Shown piece after piece: positions 57,286 to 64,000 of a stretch of DNA of 64,000 nucleotides. The position numbers and the translations under genes were made by a program. The stretch is taken from positions 434,001 through 498,000 of the forward strand of contig NC_008209.1 in assembly GCF_000014045.1 (NCBI RefSeq), in the 5' to 3' direction. Below the pieces are notes generated by a model that did not search any database, was not told the origin of the DNA, and saw nothing but the letters and a program-made list of their open reading frames with translations. Position 1 is the first letter of the stretch. Each line of letters starts with the position of its first letter. The DNA comes from Roseobacter denitrificans OCh 114 (GTDB taxonomy: Bacteria; Pseudomonadota; Alphaproteobacteria; Rhodobacterales; Rhodobacteraceae).

Positions 57286-58427
57286 GCATCCGCCCCTTTT
57301 GCCAAAAGCTCACGCGCGATGATCATGCGTTGAATCTGGTTTGTCCCCTCGTAAATCTGGGTGATCTTTGCGTCGCGATACAGCCGTTCCACCTCAAACC
57401 CCTTGATGTAGCCTGAGCCTCCGAAAACCTGCAACGCATCGGCTGAACGTGCAACCGCCATGTCACCGGCAAAACACTTTGCCATGGAACAGGCCTTGGT
57501 CGCGTCCGCGCCGATGTCGATTTTATGGGCCGCCGAATGGGCGAGCAATCGCGCCGCCTCCACGTCTTTGGCGATATCCGCAAGCAACCATTGCACCCCC
57601 TGAAATTCCGAGATCGCCTTGTCGAATTGTCGGCGCTGTGCTGCGTATTCCACCGCAGCGTCAAGACCGGCCTGACCGATCCCGACCGCCAGCGCCGCGA
57701 TACCCACACGGCCCTTATCAAGGACGGACATCATCATGTGGAAACCGCGCCCCTCTGCACCCAAAAGGGCGTGAGCCGGCAGTGTCACATTATCGAAATG
57801 CAGCGGCCCCACCTGTGATGCACGCTGACCCATCTTATGTTCCTTGGGGCCGCGCGCCACGCCATCGGCATGCAGATCCACCACAAAAATCGACATGCCG
57901 CGATGCCCGGCTTCGGGATCGGTGCGGGCCAGAACAAACCCCAGATCGGCCACAGGCGCGTTGTGAATCCATATCTTGCCGCCGTTGAGCCGCCATCCCT
58001 CCCCGTCCCGCACGGCGGTTGTGCGGATGCCCGAGACATCGGTGCCCGCTTCGGGTTCGGTAATGCAGTAGGCGACCTTGGTTTTCGCCGCGAGGATATC
58101 AGGCAGCCACATGTCGCGCTGTGCCTGCGTGCCATGCGTGACAAGCAGCGTGGTAATCAGTTCGACCAACCCGCATTGATCCGCAACAGAGGCATAGCCG
58201 CGCGACAATTCTTCCATCACGATTGCATACGCCAGCGTATCCATGCCGGGGCCGCCCATCGCTTCGGGGACACAAATGCCGAACAATCCCAGCTGCGCCA
58301 TCTGCGCGTAAATCTCGGTTGGAAATCGTTCGTCACGGTCCAGTTCTTCGGCCACGGGACGGATCACTTCATCGGCAAACTGGCGTGTCATCTGACGCAC
58401 CTGGGCGTGTACTTCAGTCGAAAACAT
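57282..58427 (-). CDS. Acyl-CoA dehydrogenase
   Basis: A 381-residue flavoprotein that makes an alpha,beta double bond in an acyl-CoA. The signatures AYCITEPEAGTDVSGI and QVFGGSGYIKGFEVERLYRDAKITQIYEGTNQIQ are complete, and the Glu base in the latter is the short-chain-type position. It is the first gene of the operon, and the perfect inverted repeat at 58449-58472 lies 22 bp before its start codon. Confidence 0.95.
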   Translation of the reverse strand: MFSTEVHAQVRQMTRQFADEVIRPVAEELDRDERFPTEIYAQMAQLGLFGICVPEAMGGPGMDTLAYAIVMEELSRGYASVADQCGLVELITTLLVTHGTQAQRDMWLPDILAAKTKVAYCITEPEAGTDVSGIRTTAVRDGEGWRLNGGKIWIHNAPVADLGFVLARTDPEAGHRGMSIFVVDLHADGVARGPKEHKMGQRASQVGPLHFDNVTLPAHALLGAEGRGFHMMMSVLDKGRVGIAALAVGIGQAGLDAAVEYAAQRRQFDKAISEFQGVQWLLADIAKDVEAARLLAHSAAHKIDIGADATKACSMAKCFAGDMAVARSADALQVFGGSGYIKGFEVERLYRDAKITQIYEGTNQIQRMIIARELLAKGADA

Positions 58428-58448
58428 TAGGGCGCCCTTCCTGCGTCA

Positions 58449-58472
58449 AATAGTAACCGTTCAGTTACTATT
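58449..58472. promoter_or_regulatory. AGTAAC-N6-GTTACT operator, site 1
   Basis: AATAGTAAC-CGTTCA-GTTACTATT, a perfect 9-bp inverted repeat with a 6-bp spacer just upstream of the acyl-CoA dehydrogenase start. Length and symmetry suit a TetR- or GntR-type dimer. Confidence 0.85.
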
Positions 58473-58534
58473 AGGAAGACAACCAACAGGCGTCAAGCGA
58501 TTCAAGACTTGATTTGCACTGTCTGCTCCGCCAC

Positions 58535-58555
58535 GATTAACCATATAGTTACTTA
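58535..58555. promoter_or_regulatory. AGTAAC-N6-GTTACT operator, site 2
   Basis: GATTAAC-CATATA-GTTACTTAG. The right half is perfect and the left half keeps TAAC; spacing is again 6 bp. It lies about 17 bp before the aldo/keto reductase start. Confidence 0.7.
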
Positions 58556-58571
58556 GTCGGAAGGACATGGG

Positions 58572-59588
58572 ATGGACCACGCGACAAGGAATAAATTCGG
58601 CCGGGTTGATCTTGAGGTCACTGCGTTCGGGTTTGGCACAGCCCCGGTGGGCAACATTTTCCGCGAGATCGACGAAGCGACATCCGACGGCATGTTTCAG
58701 GCGGCATGGGATGCAGGCGTCCGGTATTATGATACAGCGCCCATGTACGGCCACGGCCTTGCCGAACTGCGCACAGGCCAATCGCTGCGGTGGAAGAACC
58801 GCGATGATCTCGTGCTGTCATCAAAGGTCGGGCGCCGCCTCGTTCCCGCAAGGCGGGGCGATATCGACTTTGCGCCATGGACGAACGCGGCGCCTTTCAA
58901 TCTTGAATTTGACTATACCTATGATGGCACGATGCGCGCCTTTGAAGACAGCCTGCAACGGCTGGCGCTTGAGCGGATGGATATCTGTTTTATCCACGAC
59001 ATCGACGTTTTCACCCGTGGCGACGCGCAGCCTGACGTTTTTAAACAGGCCATGGATGGCGCGTGGAAAGCGCTGGCCAAATTGCGCGATGAGGGTGTCG
59101 TTTCAGCAATTGGCGTCGGGGTAAACGAATGGCAGGTCTGTCAGGCGGCCCTTGAGGCGCGTGATTTTGACTGTTTTCTGCTGGCCGGGCGCTACACGCT
59201 TTTGGAGCAGGAGGCGCAGGATACGTTCCTGCCGATGTGTGAAGCGCGCGGTGCCGCAGTCGTTGTCGGCGGCGGGTTCAATTCCGGCATCCTGGCAACG
59301 GGGGCGCGGGCAGGTGCCAAATACAACTATGCCCCCGCCCCCGCAGAGATCATGGCGCGCGTCGCAAAGATCGAGGCGGTATGCGCGGACCATCAGGTGC
59401 CATTGCCCGCAGCGGCCTTGCAATTCGTCGTCGCACACCCTTCCATCCCCTCCTTTATCGCAGGCACGCGGACCATCGCGCAGTTGGAGCAGAACCTAAA
59501 ATGGTTCCGCCACGAAATTCCTGCAGATTTCTGGGCCGAACTGAAACACGAAGGGCTGCTGCGCACCGATGCGCCGGTGCCGGTATGA
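58572..59588 (+). CDS. Aldo/keto reductase (D-threo-aldose 1-dehydrogenase-like)
   Basis: A 338-residue aldo/keto reductase of the L-fucose/D-threo-aldose dehydrogenase and pyridoxal 4-dehydrogenase type. The N-terminal GFGTAPVGNIFREI is typical of the group; catalytic Asp and Tyr appear in YYDTAPMYG, the Lys in VLSSKVGR and the His in CFIHDID. The start ATG follows GGAAGGAC. It is divergent from the acyl-CoA dehydrogenase operon and is coupled to the MaoC gene. Confidence 0.92.
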   Translation: MDHATRNKFGRVDLEVTAFGFGTAPVGNIFREIDEATSDGMFQAAWDAGVRYYDTAPMYGHGLAELRTGQSLRWKNRDDLVLSSKVGRRLVPARRGDIDFAPWTNAAPFNLEFDYTYDGTMRAFEDSLQRLALERMDICFIHDIDVFTRGDAQPDVFKQAMDGAWKALAKLRDEGVVSAIGVGVNEWQVCQAALEARDFDCFLLAGRYTLLEQEAQDTFLPMCEARGAAVVVGGGFNSGILATGARAGAKYNYAPAPAEIMARVAKIEAVCADHQVPLPAAALQFVVAHPSIPSFIAGTRTIAQLEQNLKWFRHEIPADFWAELKHEGLLRTDAPVPV

Positions 59589-60031
59589 ACCTCTCGCCCG
59601 GCAGGTACGGGTATCACGATCTGGCAAGCGGTGATTGCCTTGTGACAGGCGCACGCGTGATATCGGCAGAGTTGATAGACGATTTTGCGCGTGTCAGCGG
59701 CGATACCTACGAAATCCATATGTCGGACGCGGCTGCGCAGGCCAAAGGTTTCGAACGGCGCGTCGCCCATGGATTGTTGGTTCTGGCCGTCATTGATGGA
59801 TTGAAAAACAACGCGCCAGCCCGTTTTGACGCGTTGGCCTCACTGGGCTGGACATGGCGGTTCGTCGCGCCGGTTCTGGTCGGTGATACGATTTCTGCAA
59901 GGTTTGTGATCCGCGAAAAACGCCTGACCGCAAACGGAAAGCGCGGCATCACAAAGATCACAGCGCAGGCCATGAACCAGCATGGCGCCATTGTTCAGGA
60001 AGGCGAAAACGGTCTTATTTTCGACCTTTAG
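59585..60031 (+). CDS. MaoC-like hot-dog dehydratase
   Basis: A 148-residue hot-dog protein that would hydrate an enoyl-CoA. The motif FARVSGDTYEIHMSDAAAQAKGFERRVAHGLLV carries the Asp/His pair (D...H in the hydratase-2 motif). The ATG at 59585 overlaps the aldo/keto reductase stop by ATGA. The TAG stop comes from the end of repeat copy E. Confidence 0.92.
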   Translation: MNLSPGRYGYHDLASGDCLVTGARVISAELIDDFARVSGDTYEIHMSDAAAQAKGFERRVAHGLLVLAVIDGLKNNAPARFDALASLGWTWRFVAPVLVGDTISARFVIREKRLTANGKRGITKITAQAMNQHGAIVQEGENGLIFDL

Positions 60032-60133
60032 AGCGGCTGACGAAATACCTGACACATCAAGTATCACGTAACACTTTGAGATCTTTGATTTCAGGCAGCG
60101 TCACGTGATCGAGGTTTTTCGCATGACGCTTTA
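60029..60133 (+). repeat. Dispersed palindromic repeat, copy E
   Basis: 105 bp, TAGAGCGGCTGACG... to ...GCATGACGCTTTA, with a G in place of T in the outer arm. It supplies the TAG stop of the MaoC gene at 60029-60031. Confidence 0.93.
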
Positions 60134-60140
60134 GGCTCGG

Positions 60141-60452
60141 TTACAGCTCGACGTCACAGACAAAAACGCCTTCTGGGCCACCCTCAAGTGCTGCGACGAT
60201 GCGTGCCCCGATGGCCTGATGTTCCGGATCGACAAGATATGTGTCCCGCACCGATGTGTCGCGAAAGTCGAACCAGAACATGTCGAGGAAACCGCGCACC
60301 AGCGGGGTTTCGACCGAGACGTTCTTGCGGTGCTGAAAATCCACGATGCCGTCTATGTGACCCGAAAGGCCCGCGAGGGCATCATAGAGAGACATTTTTT
60401 CAGCTTCGGTAACATCCGCGCGAAAACGCAGGTGAACAGAATGTCGGATCAT
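60141..60452 (-). CDS. Dabb (stress-response A/B barrel) family protein
   Basis: A 103-residue alpha+beta barrel dimer-type protein. It starts MIRHSVHLRFRADVTEAEK, has the family segment GIVDFQHRKNVSVETP and the late DTYLVDPEHQAIGARIVAAL. It is the last gene of the CoA-transferase operon, 12 bp behind the enoyl-CoA hydratase. Relatives are often catabolic accessory enzymes; activity unknown. Confidence 0.9.
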   Translation of the reverse strand: MIRHSVHLRFRADVTEAEKMSLYDALAGLSGHIDGIVDFQHRKNVSVETPLVRGFLDMFWFDFRDTSVRDTYLVDPEHQAIGARIVAALEGGPEGVFVCDVEL

Positions 60453-60464
60453 GGCAGCGTCCCT

Positions 60465-61220
60465 TCAGGAGAAATCCGGTTTTCGTTTTTCGCGAAAAGC
60501 AGACAGACCCTCGCGCAATTCATCCGTGCCGGCTGCGATGCGCCCTGCCAAAGCCTCGGCGATCCGCTCGGGGTCTTCGCGATCTGCGGCATTGATCAGC
60601 ATCTTGGTCAGTTTCGTCGCCTGCGGCCCACGGCTCAGCACACGCGCGGCGAGGTCTTCTGCCAGAACATGCGCCGCACCCGTGGCAATCACATGATCGA
60701 CGAGGCCCAGACGGCGGGCTTCTTCAGCGTCAAAGACTTCGCCGAAGAGCGCCATGCGACGCACGACTTGGGCACCAAACCGGCGGACTGCGCGCTGCGT
60801 GCCGGACCACCCCGGGATGATACCAAGCCCGGTTTCCGGCTGGCCGATCTTGATGTGCTGCTCGGCAATGCGCAGGTCGGCGCAGGCAGCCAGTTCCAGG
60901 CCGCCACCAAGTGCATGACCATCCAGTTGCGCGATTACTGGCACGGTCAAGCGGGCCAGCGCGTCAAAGGCGGCATGCCCATCCCGCACCCAATGATCCC
61001 CGAAGGCTTCGGGCGTTTCACCGGCCCAGGCTTCGATGTCGCCGCCCGCGCAAAACGCTTTGCCCGCACCCGAGAGGATCACAACGCGGGCGGTGCCGCG
61101 TTCGATTTCCCGGCATCTGGCCGCAAGCATATCGCACATTTCAGCGGTCAGCGCGTTCAGTTTGTCCGGCCGGTTCAAAACCAATCGCGCGATGCCATCC
61201 CGAACACTTAGATCAATCAT
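60465..61220 (-). CDS. Enoyl-CoA hydratase/isomerase
   Basis: A 251-residue crotonase-fold enzyme. It has LNRPDKLNALT, the oxyanion-hole segment SGAGKAFCAGGDIEAW, GHALGGGLELAACADLRIA with the first catalytic Glu region, and PETGLGIIPGWSGTQR with the second Glu. All catalytic positions of hydratases look present. It overlaps the CoA-transferase stop by ATGA. Confidence 0.94.
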   Translation of the reverse strand: MIDLSVRDGIARLVLNRPDKLNALTAEMCDMLAARCREIERGTARVVILSGAGKAFCAGGDIEAWAGETPEAFGDHWVRDGHAAFDALARLTVPVIAQLDGHALGGGLELAACADLRIAEQHIKIGQPETGLGIIPGWSGTQRAVRRFGAQVVRRMALFGEVFDAEEARRLGLVDHVIATGAAHVLAEDLAARVLSRGPQATKLTKMLINAADREDPERIAEALAGRIAAGTDELREGLSAFREKRKPDFS

Positions 61221-62800
61221 GCCGACAAACGCCCGGCCAGATCAATCGGCGCGTCGCGGAACAAACCGGCATCCATGACCTTGAGGTCCGGTGCCACGCG
61301 CAGAGGCGTCGCCGCCTGACCAACCACATCCCGGTCAATATCGAGGCCGGGTGCAACTTCGGTCACGATCAGACCCTGTTCGTCCAGCCTCATCACGCAG
61401 CGCTCGGTGATATAGGTGATATGCTGCCCCTGCGCGATGGCGCGTTTGCCTGAGAATGACACCTGATCCACCTGATCAACAAATTTTGCCACCTTGCCCT
61501 CGTGCTCGATCACGATTTCGCCGTTCTCGACTCGCATTTTGGCACCGGCATTGAACATACCCGAAAAGACGATTTTCTTTGCGCGCGCGGTAATGTCCAC
61601 AAAACCGCCCGCCCCTGCAGTGCGGTGCGGCACGGCGGACAAGCGCGAAACATTGACCGACCCATCCGCGCCGACCTCAAGGAAGGACAGGAGCGAGCAA
61701 TCAAAACCCCCCGCCTGAAAATAGCAGAACTGGTGTGGTGAGGCGACAAAGGCCTCGGCATTCGCCGCGCAGCCGAATTTGAAATCAAGCAGCGGCACAC
61801 CCCCGACTGCGCCCTGTTCGATCATCCAGGTGACGTCGTTATGACATCCCTCTTCAACGAAAATACGCGGTACATTTGCCGATATTCCGAACCCGATGTT
61901 CACCGCCCATCCGCGTTGCAACTCAAGCGCCACACGGCGCGCGATCACCTTGCCGATGTTGAAATCAACGGTATCGAAACTGTCCATCGGTCGGATCAAT
62001 TCGCCCGAAATCGCCGGGTCATATTGCGTTGCGGTGGTTTGCAATTGATCCGGCGCTTCAACGATCACATCGACCAGAATGCCCGGCACGGTTACGTCAT
62101 GGGGCCGAATGGACCCTGCCGCCGCAATCCGCTTGACCTGCGCGATGACCGTGCCCCCGCTGTTGCGCGCGGCCAGTGCCATTTCCATCGCCCCCAGATA
62201 GGCCCCCTCATGTTCGAAACTGAGGTTGCCGCGTGTATCGGCCGTTGTGGCGCGGATGATCGCCACATCAGGCTGGATCGATTTGAAATAGAGCCATTCT
62301 TCGCCCTCAAAATCGCGCAGCTGAACGATTGGTGTCTTGCGCGCCTCACCGTTCATCGCGCAGCCTTCAAGGCGTGGATCGACAAAGGTTTCCATACCCA
62401 CTTTGGTCAAGACACCCGGGCGCTTTGCCGCCCCCTCGCGCAACATGTCAAAGACAATACCGGATGGCACGTTATACGCGGCGACTTCATCGGCCACGAT
62501 CATCTGCCATATCAATGGGGGTTCCGCCTTGGTCGGACCCGACGGATAGGAGCCGCCGATGATCCTCGATAGACAGCCCTTTTTGGCGATGTGATCCACG
62601 CCCTTGGTGCCAAAGAAATCACCCGCTGCGATGGGGTGAATTGTGGTCAGGTTCCGTGGGTGTCCGACCGCGTCAAAACGATCACCGATGCCCTTGAGAA
62701 CGGCATCAGGGCAACACAGCCCGCTGGATGAGTTGACGGCAACGGTTGCATCATCGGGAATGAGGTCAGCCGCATCGCGTGCTGTCATAATCTTGGGCAT
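61217..62800 (-). CDS. Acyl-CoA:acetate/3-ketoacid CoA-transferase
   Basis: A 527-residue fused alpha-beta CoA-transferase of family I. The alpha part has NLTTIHPIAAGDFFG and GCLSRIIGGSYPSGP; the beta part has the catalytic Glu in IFVEEGCHNDVTWMIEQGAVGG. Start ATG at 62798-62800 follows GGAAGA; the longer frame upstream would run through operator site 3 and is rejected. It activates or exchanges an organic acid with a CoA donor and starts the operon with enoyl-CoA hydratase and Dabb genes. Confidence 0.93.
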   Translation of the reverse strand: MPKIMTARDAADLIPDDATVAVNSSSGLCCPDAVLKGIGDRFDAVGHPRNLTTIHPIAAGDFFGTKGVDHIAKKGCLSRIIGGSYPSGPTKAEPPLIWQMIVADEVAAYNVPSGIVFDMLREGAAKRPGVLTKVGMETFVDPRLEGCAMNGEARKTPIVQLRDFEGEEWLYFKSIQPDVAIIRATTADTRGNLSFEHEGAYLGAMEMALAARNSGGTVIAQVKRIAAAGSIRPHDVTVPGILVDVIVEAPDQLQTTATQYDPAISGELIRPMDSFDTVDFNIGKVIARRVALELQRGWAVNIGFGISANVPRIFVEEGCHNDVTWMIEQGAVGGVPLLDFKFGCAANAEAFVASPHQFCYFQAGGFDCSLLSFLEVGADGSVNVSRLSAVPHRTAGAGGFVDITARAKKIVFSGMFNAGAKMRVENGEIVIEHEGKVAKFVDQVDQVSFSGKRAIAQGQHITYITERCVMRLDEQGLIVTEVAPGLDIDRDVVGQAATPLRVAPDLKVMDAGLFRDAPIDLAGRLSA

Positions 62801-62832
62801 AGAATCTTCCGTGGCATTGCAGCGACACACTT

Positions 62833-62853
62833 TAAGTAACTGTTTGGTTAAAA
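62833..62853. promoter_or_regulatory. AGTAAC-N6-GTTACT operator, site 3
   Basis: TAAGTAAC-TGTTTG-GTTAAAA with the same 6-bp spacer; the right half is degenerate. It lies 33 bp before the CoA-transferase start. Confidence 0.65.
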
Positions 62854-62902
62854 GACTATGCCCACAATCCAGCATGCGATCAAGACTCTTTGATGCTTCC
62901 CA

Positions 62903-62924
62903 TTAAGTAACTAAAGGGTTACAA
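62903..62924. promoter_or_regulatory. AGTAAC-N6-GTTACT operator, site 4
   Basis: TTAAGTAAC-TAAAGG-GTTACAA, with both half-sites well kept and 6-bp spacer, about 26 bp before the second aldo/keto reductase start. Confidence 0.75.
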
Positions 62925-62949
62925 TCAGAGCTATCAGGAAAGGCGCGAC

Positions 62950-63768
62950 ATGAACATCTATTTCAAACATTCGAACCAACGCTCATTTGGCACCTATCCT
63001 CTGAAAGGTACTGCTTGCAGAGACGCCATTCTCACCGCTGCCGAGGTTGGTTATCGCGCGTTTGATACGGCGCAGATGTATCGAAATGAGGCCGAGACAG
63101 GGGCCGCTCTGAAAGAAACGGGTATTCCGCGTGATACGCTCTGCGTGACGACAAAAGTCGAGAATGACAATTATGACGAAAGTAAATTTCTTGCTTCTGT
63201 TGAGGCCAGCCTGAAAGCCTTGCAGTTGGATTATGTGGATGTTTTGCTGCTGCACTGGCCGCCTGCGGATTTCCAGATCGAAGGCTCGCTGACCTTGCTG
63301 GAACAAGCGCATAAACGGGGCATGGCCCGTAATATCGGCGTGTCCAACTATACAGTCCAGATGATGCGCGATGCGACCAGGATTATTGAAACGCCCCTTG
63401 TGACAAATCAGATCGAATTCCACCCGCTTCTGAACCAAGACGTCATGCTGGCCGCCGCATCCGAAACCGGTATTCCGCTGTCGTCTTATTGTTCGGTTGC
63501 GCGTGGTGAGGTGTTCAAACATCCGATCTTTGCCGAGATTGGCGCCGGCTATGGCAAAACCGCGGCACAGGTCGTGCTGCGCTGGATCCTGCAAAAAGGT
63601 GTCAGCATCAACACCATGTCCACCAAACCCGAGAATATCGCGGCGAACTTCGATGTGATGGATTTCACGCTGTCCTCGGTTGACATGGCCCGGATCGAGC
63701 GGATGACGCATATGAATTACCGTATCGTCAGCAAGGATATCGTGCCATGGGCACCCGATTTCGACTGA
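62950..63768 (+). CDS. Aldo/keto reductase (2,5-diketo-gluconate reductase-like)
   Basis: A 272-residue aldo/keto reductase. The catalytic Asp and Tyr are in GYRAFDTAQMYRNE, Lys in VTTKVENDNYD, and His in LLLHWPPAD; ARNIGVSNYTVQ and NQIEFHPLLNQ follow. The C-terminal NADPH segment MSTKPENIAANFDVMDF is present. GGAAAGGCG precedes the ATG. It is divergent from the CoA-transferase operon and shares its control region. Confidence 0.93.
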   Translation: MNIYFKHSNQRSFGTYPLKGTACRDAILTAAEVGYRAFDTAQMYRNEAETGAALKETGIPRDTLCVTTKVENDNYDESKFLASVEASLKALQLDYVDVLLLHWPPADFQIEGSLTLLEQAHKRGMARNIGVSNYTVQMMRDATRIIETPLVTNQIEFHPLLNQDVMLAAASETGIPLSSYCSVARGEVFKHPIFAEIGAGYGKTAAQVVLRWILQKGVSINTMSTKPENIAANFDVMDFTLSSVDMARIERMTHMNYRIVSKDIVPWAPDFD

Positions 63769-63787
63769 CCCGGATGCTCTGCCGATG

Positions 63788-64000
63788 TCAGTGGTTTCCT
63801 CGGATCATATCTGCGGCTTTCTCGCCGATCATGATCGTCGGGGCATTGGTGTTTGACCCGATCAGAGAGGGCATGACCGAACTGTCGCACAGGCGCAGAC
63901 CGTCCACGCCGCGCACCCGCAATCGTGGATCAACCACCGCCATCGGGTCATCGGAAGACCCCATTTTGCACGTGCACGTCGGGTGATACGAGGTGCGACC
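63788..64000 (-). CDS. GMC oxidoreductase (choline dehydrogenase-like), C-terminal part only
   Basis: The last 70 residues of a flavin-dependent glucose-methanol-choline oxidoreductase, cut by the right edge. [10 protein letters not shown] carries the active-site His, and [17 protein letters not shown] is the C-terminal FAD-contact segment of this family. It is convergent with the aldo/keto reductase, 19 bp apart. Confidence 0.92.
   Translation of the reverse strand, partial: GRTSYHPTCTCKMGSSDDPMAVVDPRLRVRGVDGLRLCDSSVMPSLIGSNTNAPTIMIGEKAADMIRGNH

Noticed and set aside
62801..62875. Upstream start for the CoA-transferase
   Set aside because: It would place operator site 3 inside the coding region; the ATG at 62798-62800 has a ribosome site and matches the family start.
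58428..62949. CRISPR-like repeats from recurring GTTACT boxes
   Set aside because: The boxes are short paired half-sites at promoters with 6-bp centres, not regularly spaced repeats with spacers.

Overview
The window reads as a chromosomal segment of an alphaproteobacterium of the Rhodobacterales, most likely the Roseobacter group. The evidence is a regB-senC-regA redox locus, alpha-type AddAB, tsaD next to hemD-mitofilin-hemY, a class III cyclase coupled to a FecR-like gene, a GTA-type DUF2793 protein, and dense genes with ATGA start/stop overlaps. No rRNA, tRNA, CRISPR array or transposase gene was seen. Species cannot be fixed from sequence alone.

Positions 1-16.4 kb are housekeeping. A minus-strand run reads, in transcription order: PAS-only membrane protein, tsaE, amgK, murU, addB, addA, trxA, hslV, a DUF2157-like membrane protein and hslU (cut by the left edge). 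Upstream lies regB, divergent from senC and regA. regB carries a one-base deletion directly behind its phospho-acceptor histidine codon, so it is read here as a frameshifted gene although its response regulator is intact. Positions 16.4-28 kb hold a GT8 glycosyltransferase/HD hydrolase pair, ahcY, a DUF2853 protein, a candidate small RNA between two intrinsic terminators, the tsaD-gpsA-YciI-EVE operon and the divergent hemD-mitofilin-hemY operon, ending in an XRE regulator divergent from a desaturase.

Positions 29-37.5 kb are accessory in character: an enoyl-CoA hydratase, a DUF2793 spike-like protein, a protein whose N-terminus resembles leaders of contractile-injection-system cargo, a 1098-residue RTX protein with four copies of a roughly 175-residue module, and a RES/Xre toxin-antitoxin pair. 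Positions 37.6-43.7 kb hold a sugar ABC importer operon with iolB and a PhyH-type oxygenase, divergent from a LacI-family regulator with a perfect 16-bp operator between them. Positions 44-54.5 kb hold envelope and unknown genes: L,D-transpeptidase, peroxiredoxin-like protein, DUF6502/DUF5666 pair, fasciclin, a large membrane protein, and a FecR/CHASE2-cyclase pair.

Positions 54.5-64 kb hold catabolic operons: acyl-CoA dehydrogenase, SDR, DUF993 and TIM-barrel isomerase; divergent aldo/keto reductase and MaoC; CoA-transferase, enoyl-CoA hydratase and Dabb protein; divergent second aldo/keto reductase; and a truncated GMC oxidoreductase. Both divergent promoter regions carry two copies each of the same inverted repeat (AGTAAC-N6-GTTACT), so all four transcripts look like one regulon, with the regulator outside the window.

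Five copies of a 104-106 bp imperfect palindrome are scattered between 32 and 60 kb. In four cases its end supplies the stop codon of the adjacent gene. It behaves like a MITE/REP-like element and was not recognised as a named family.
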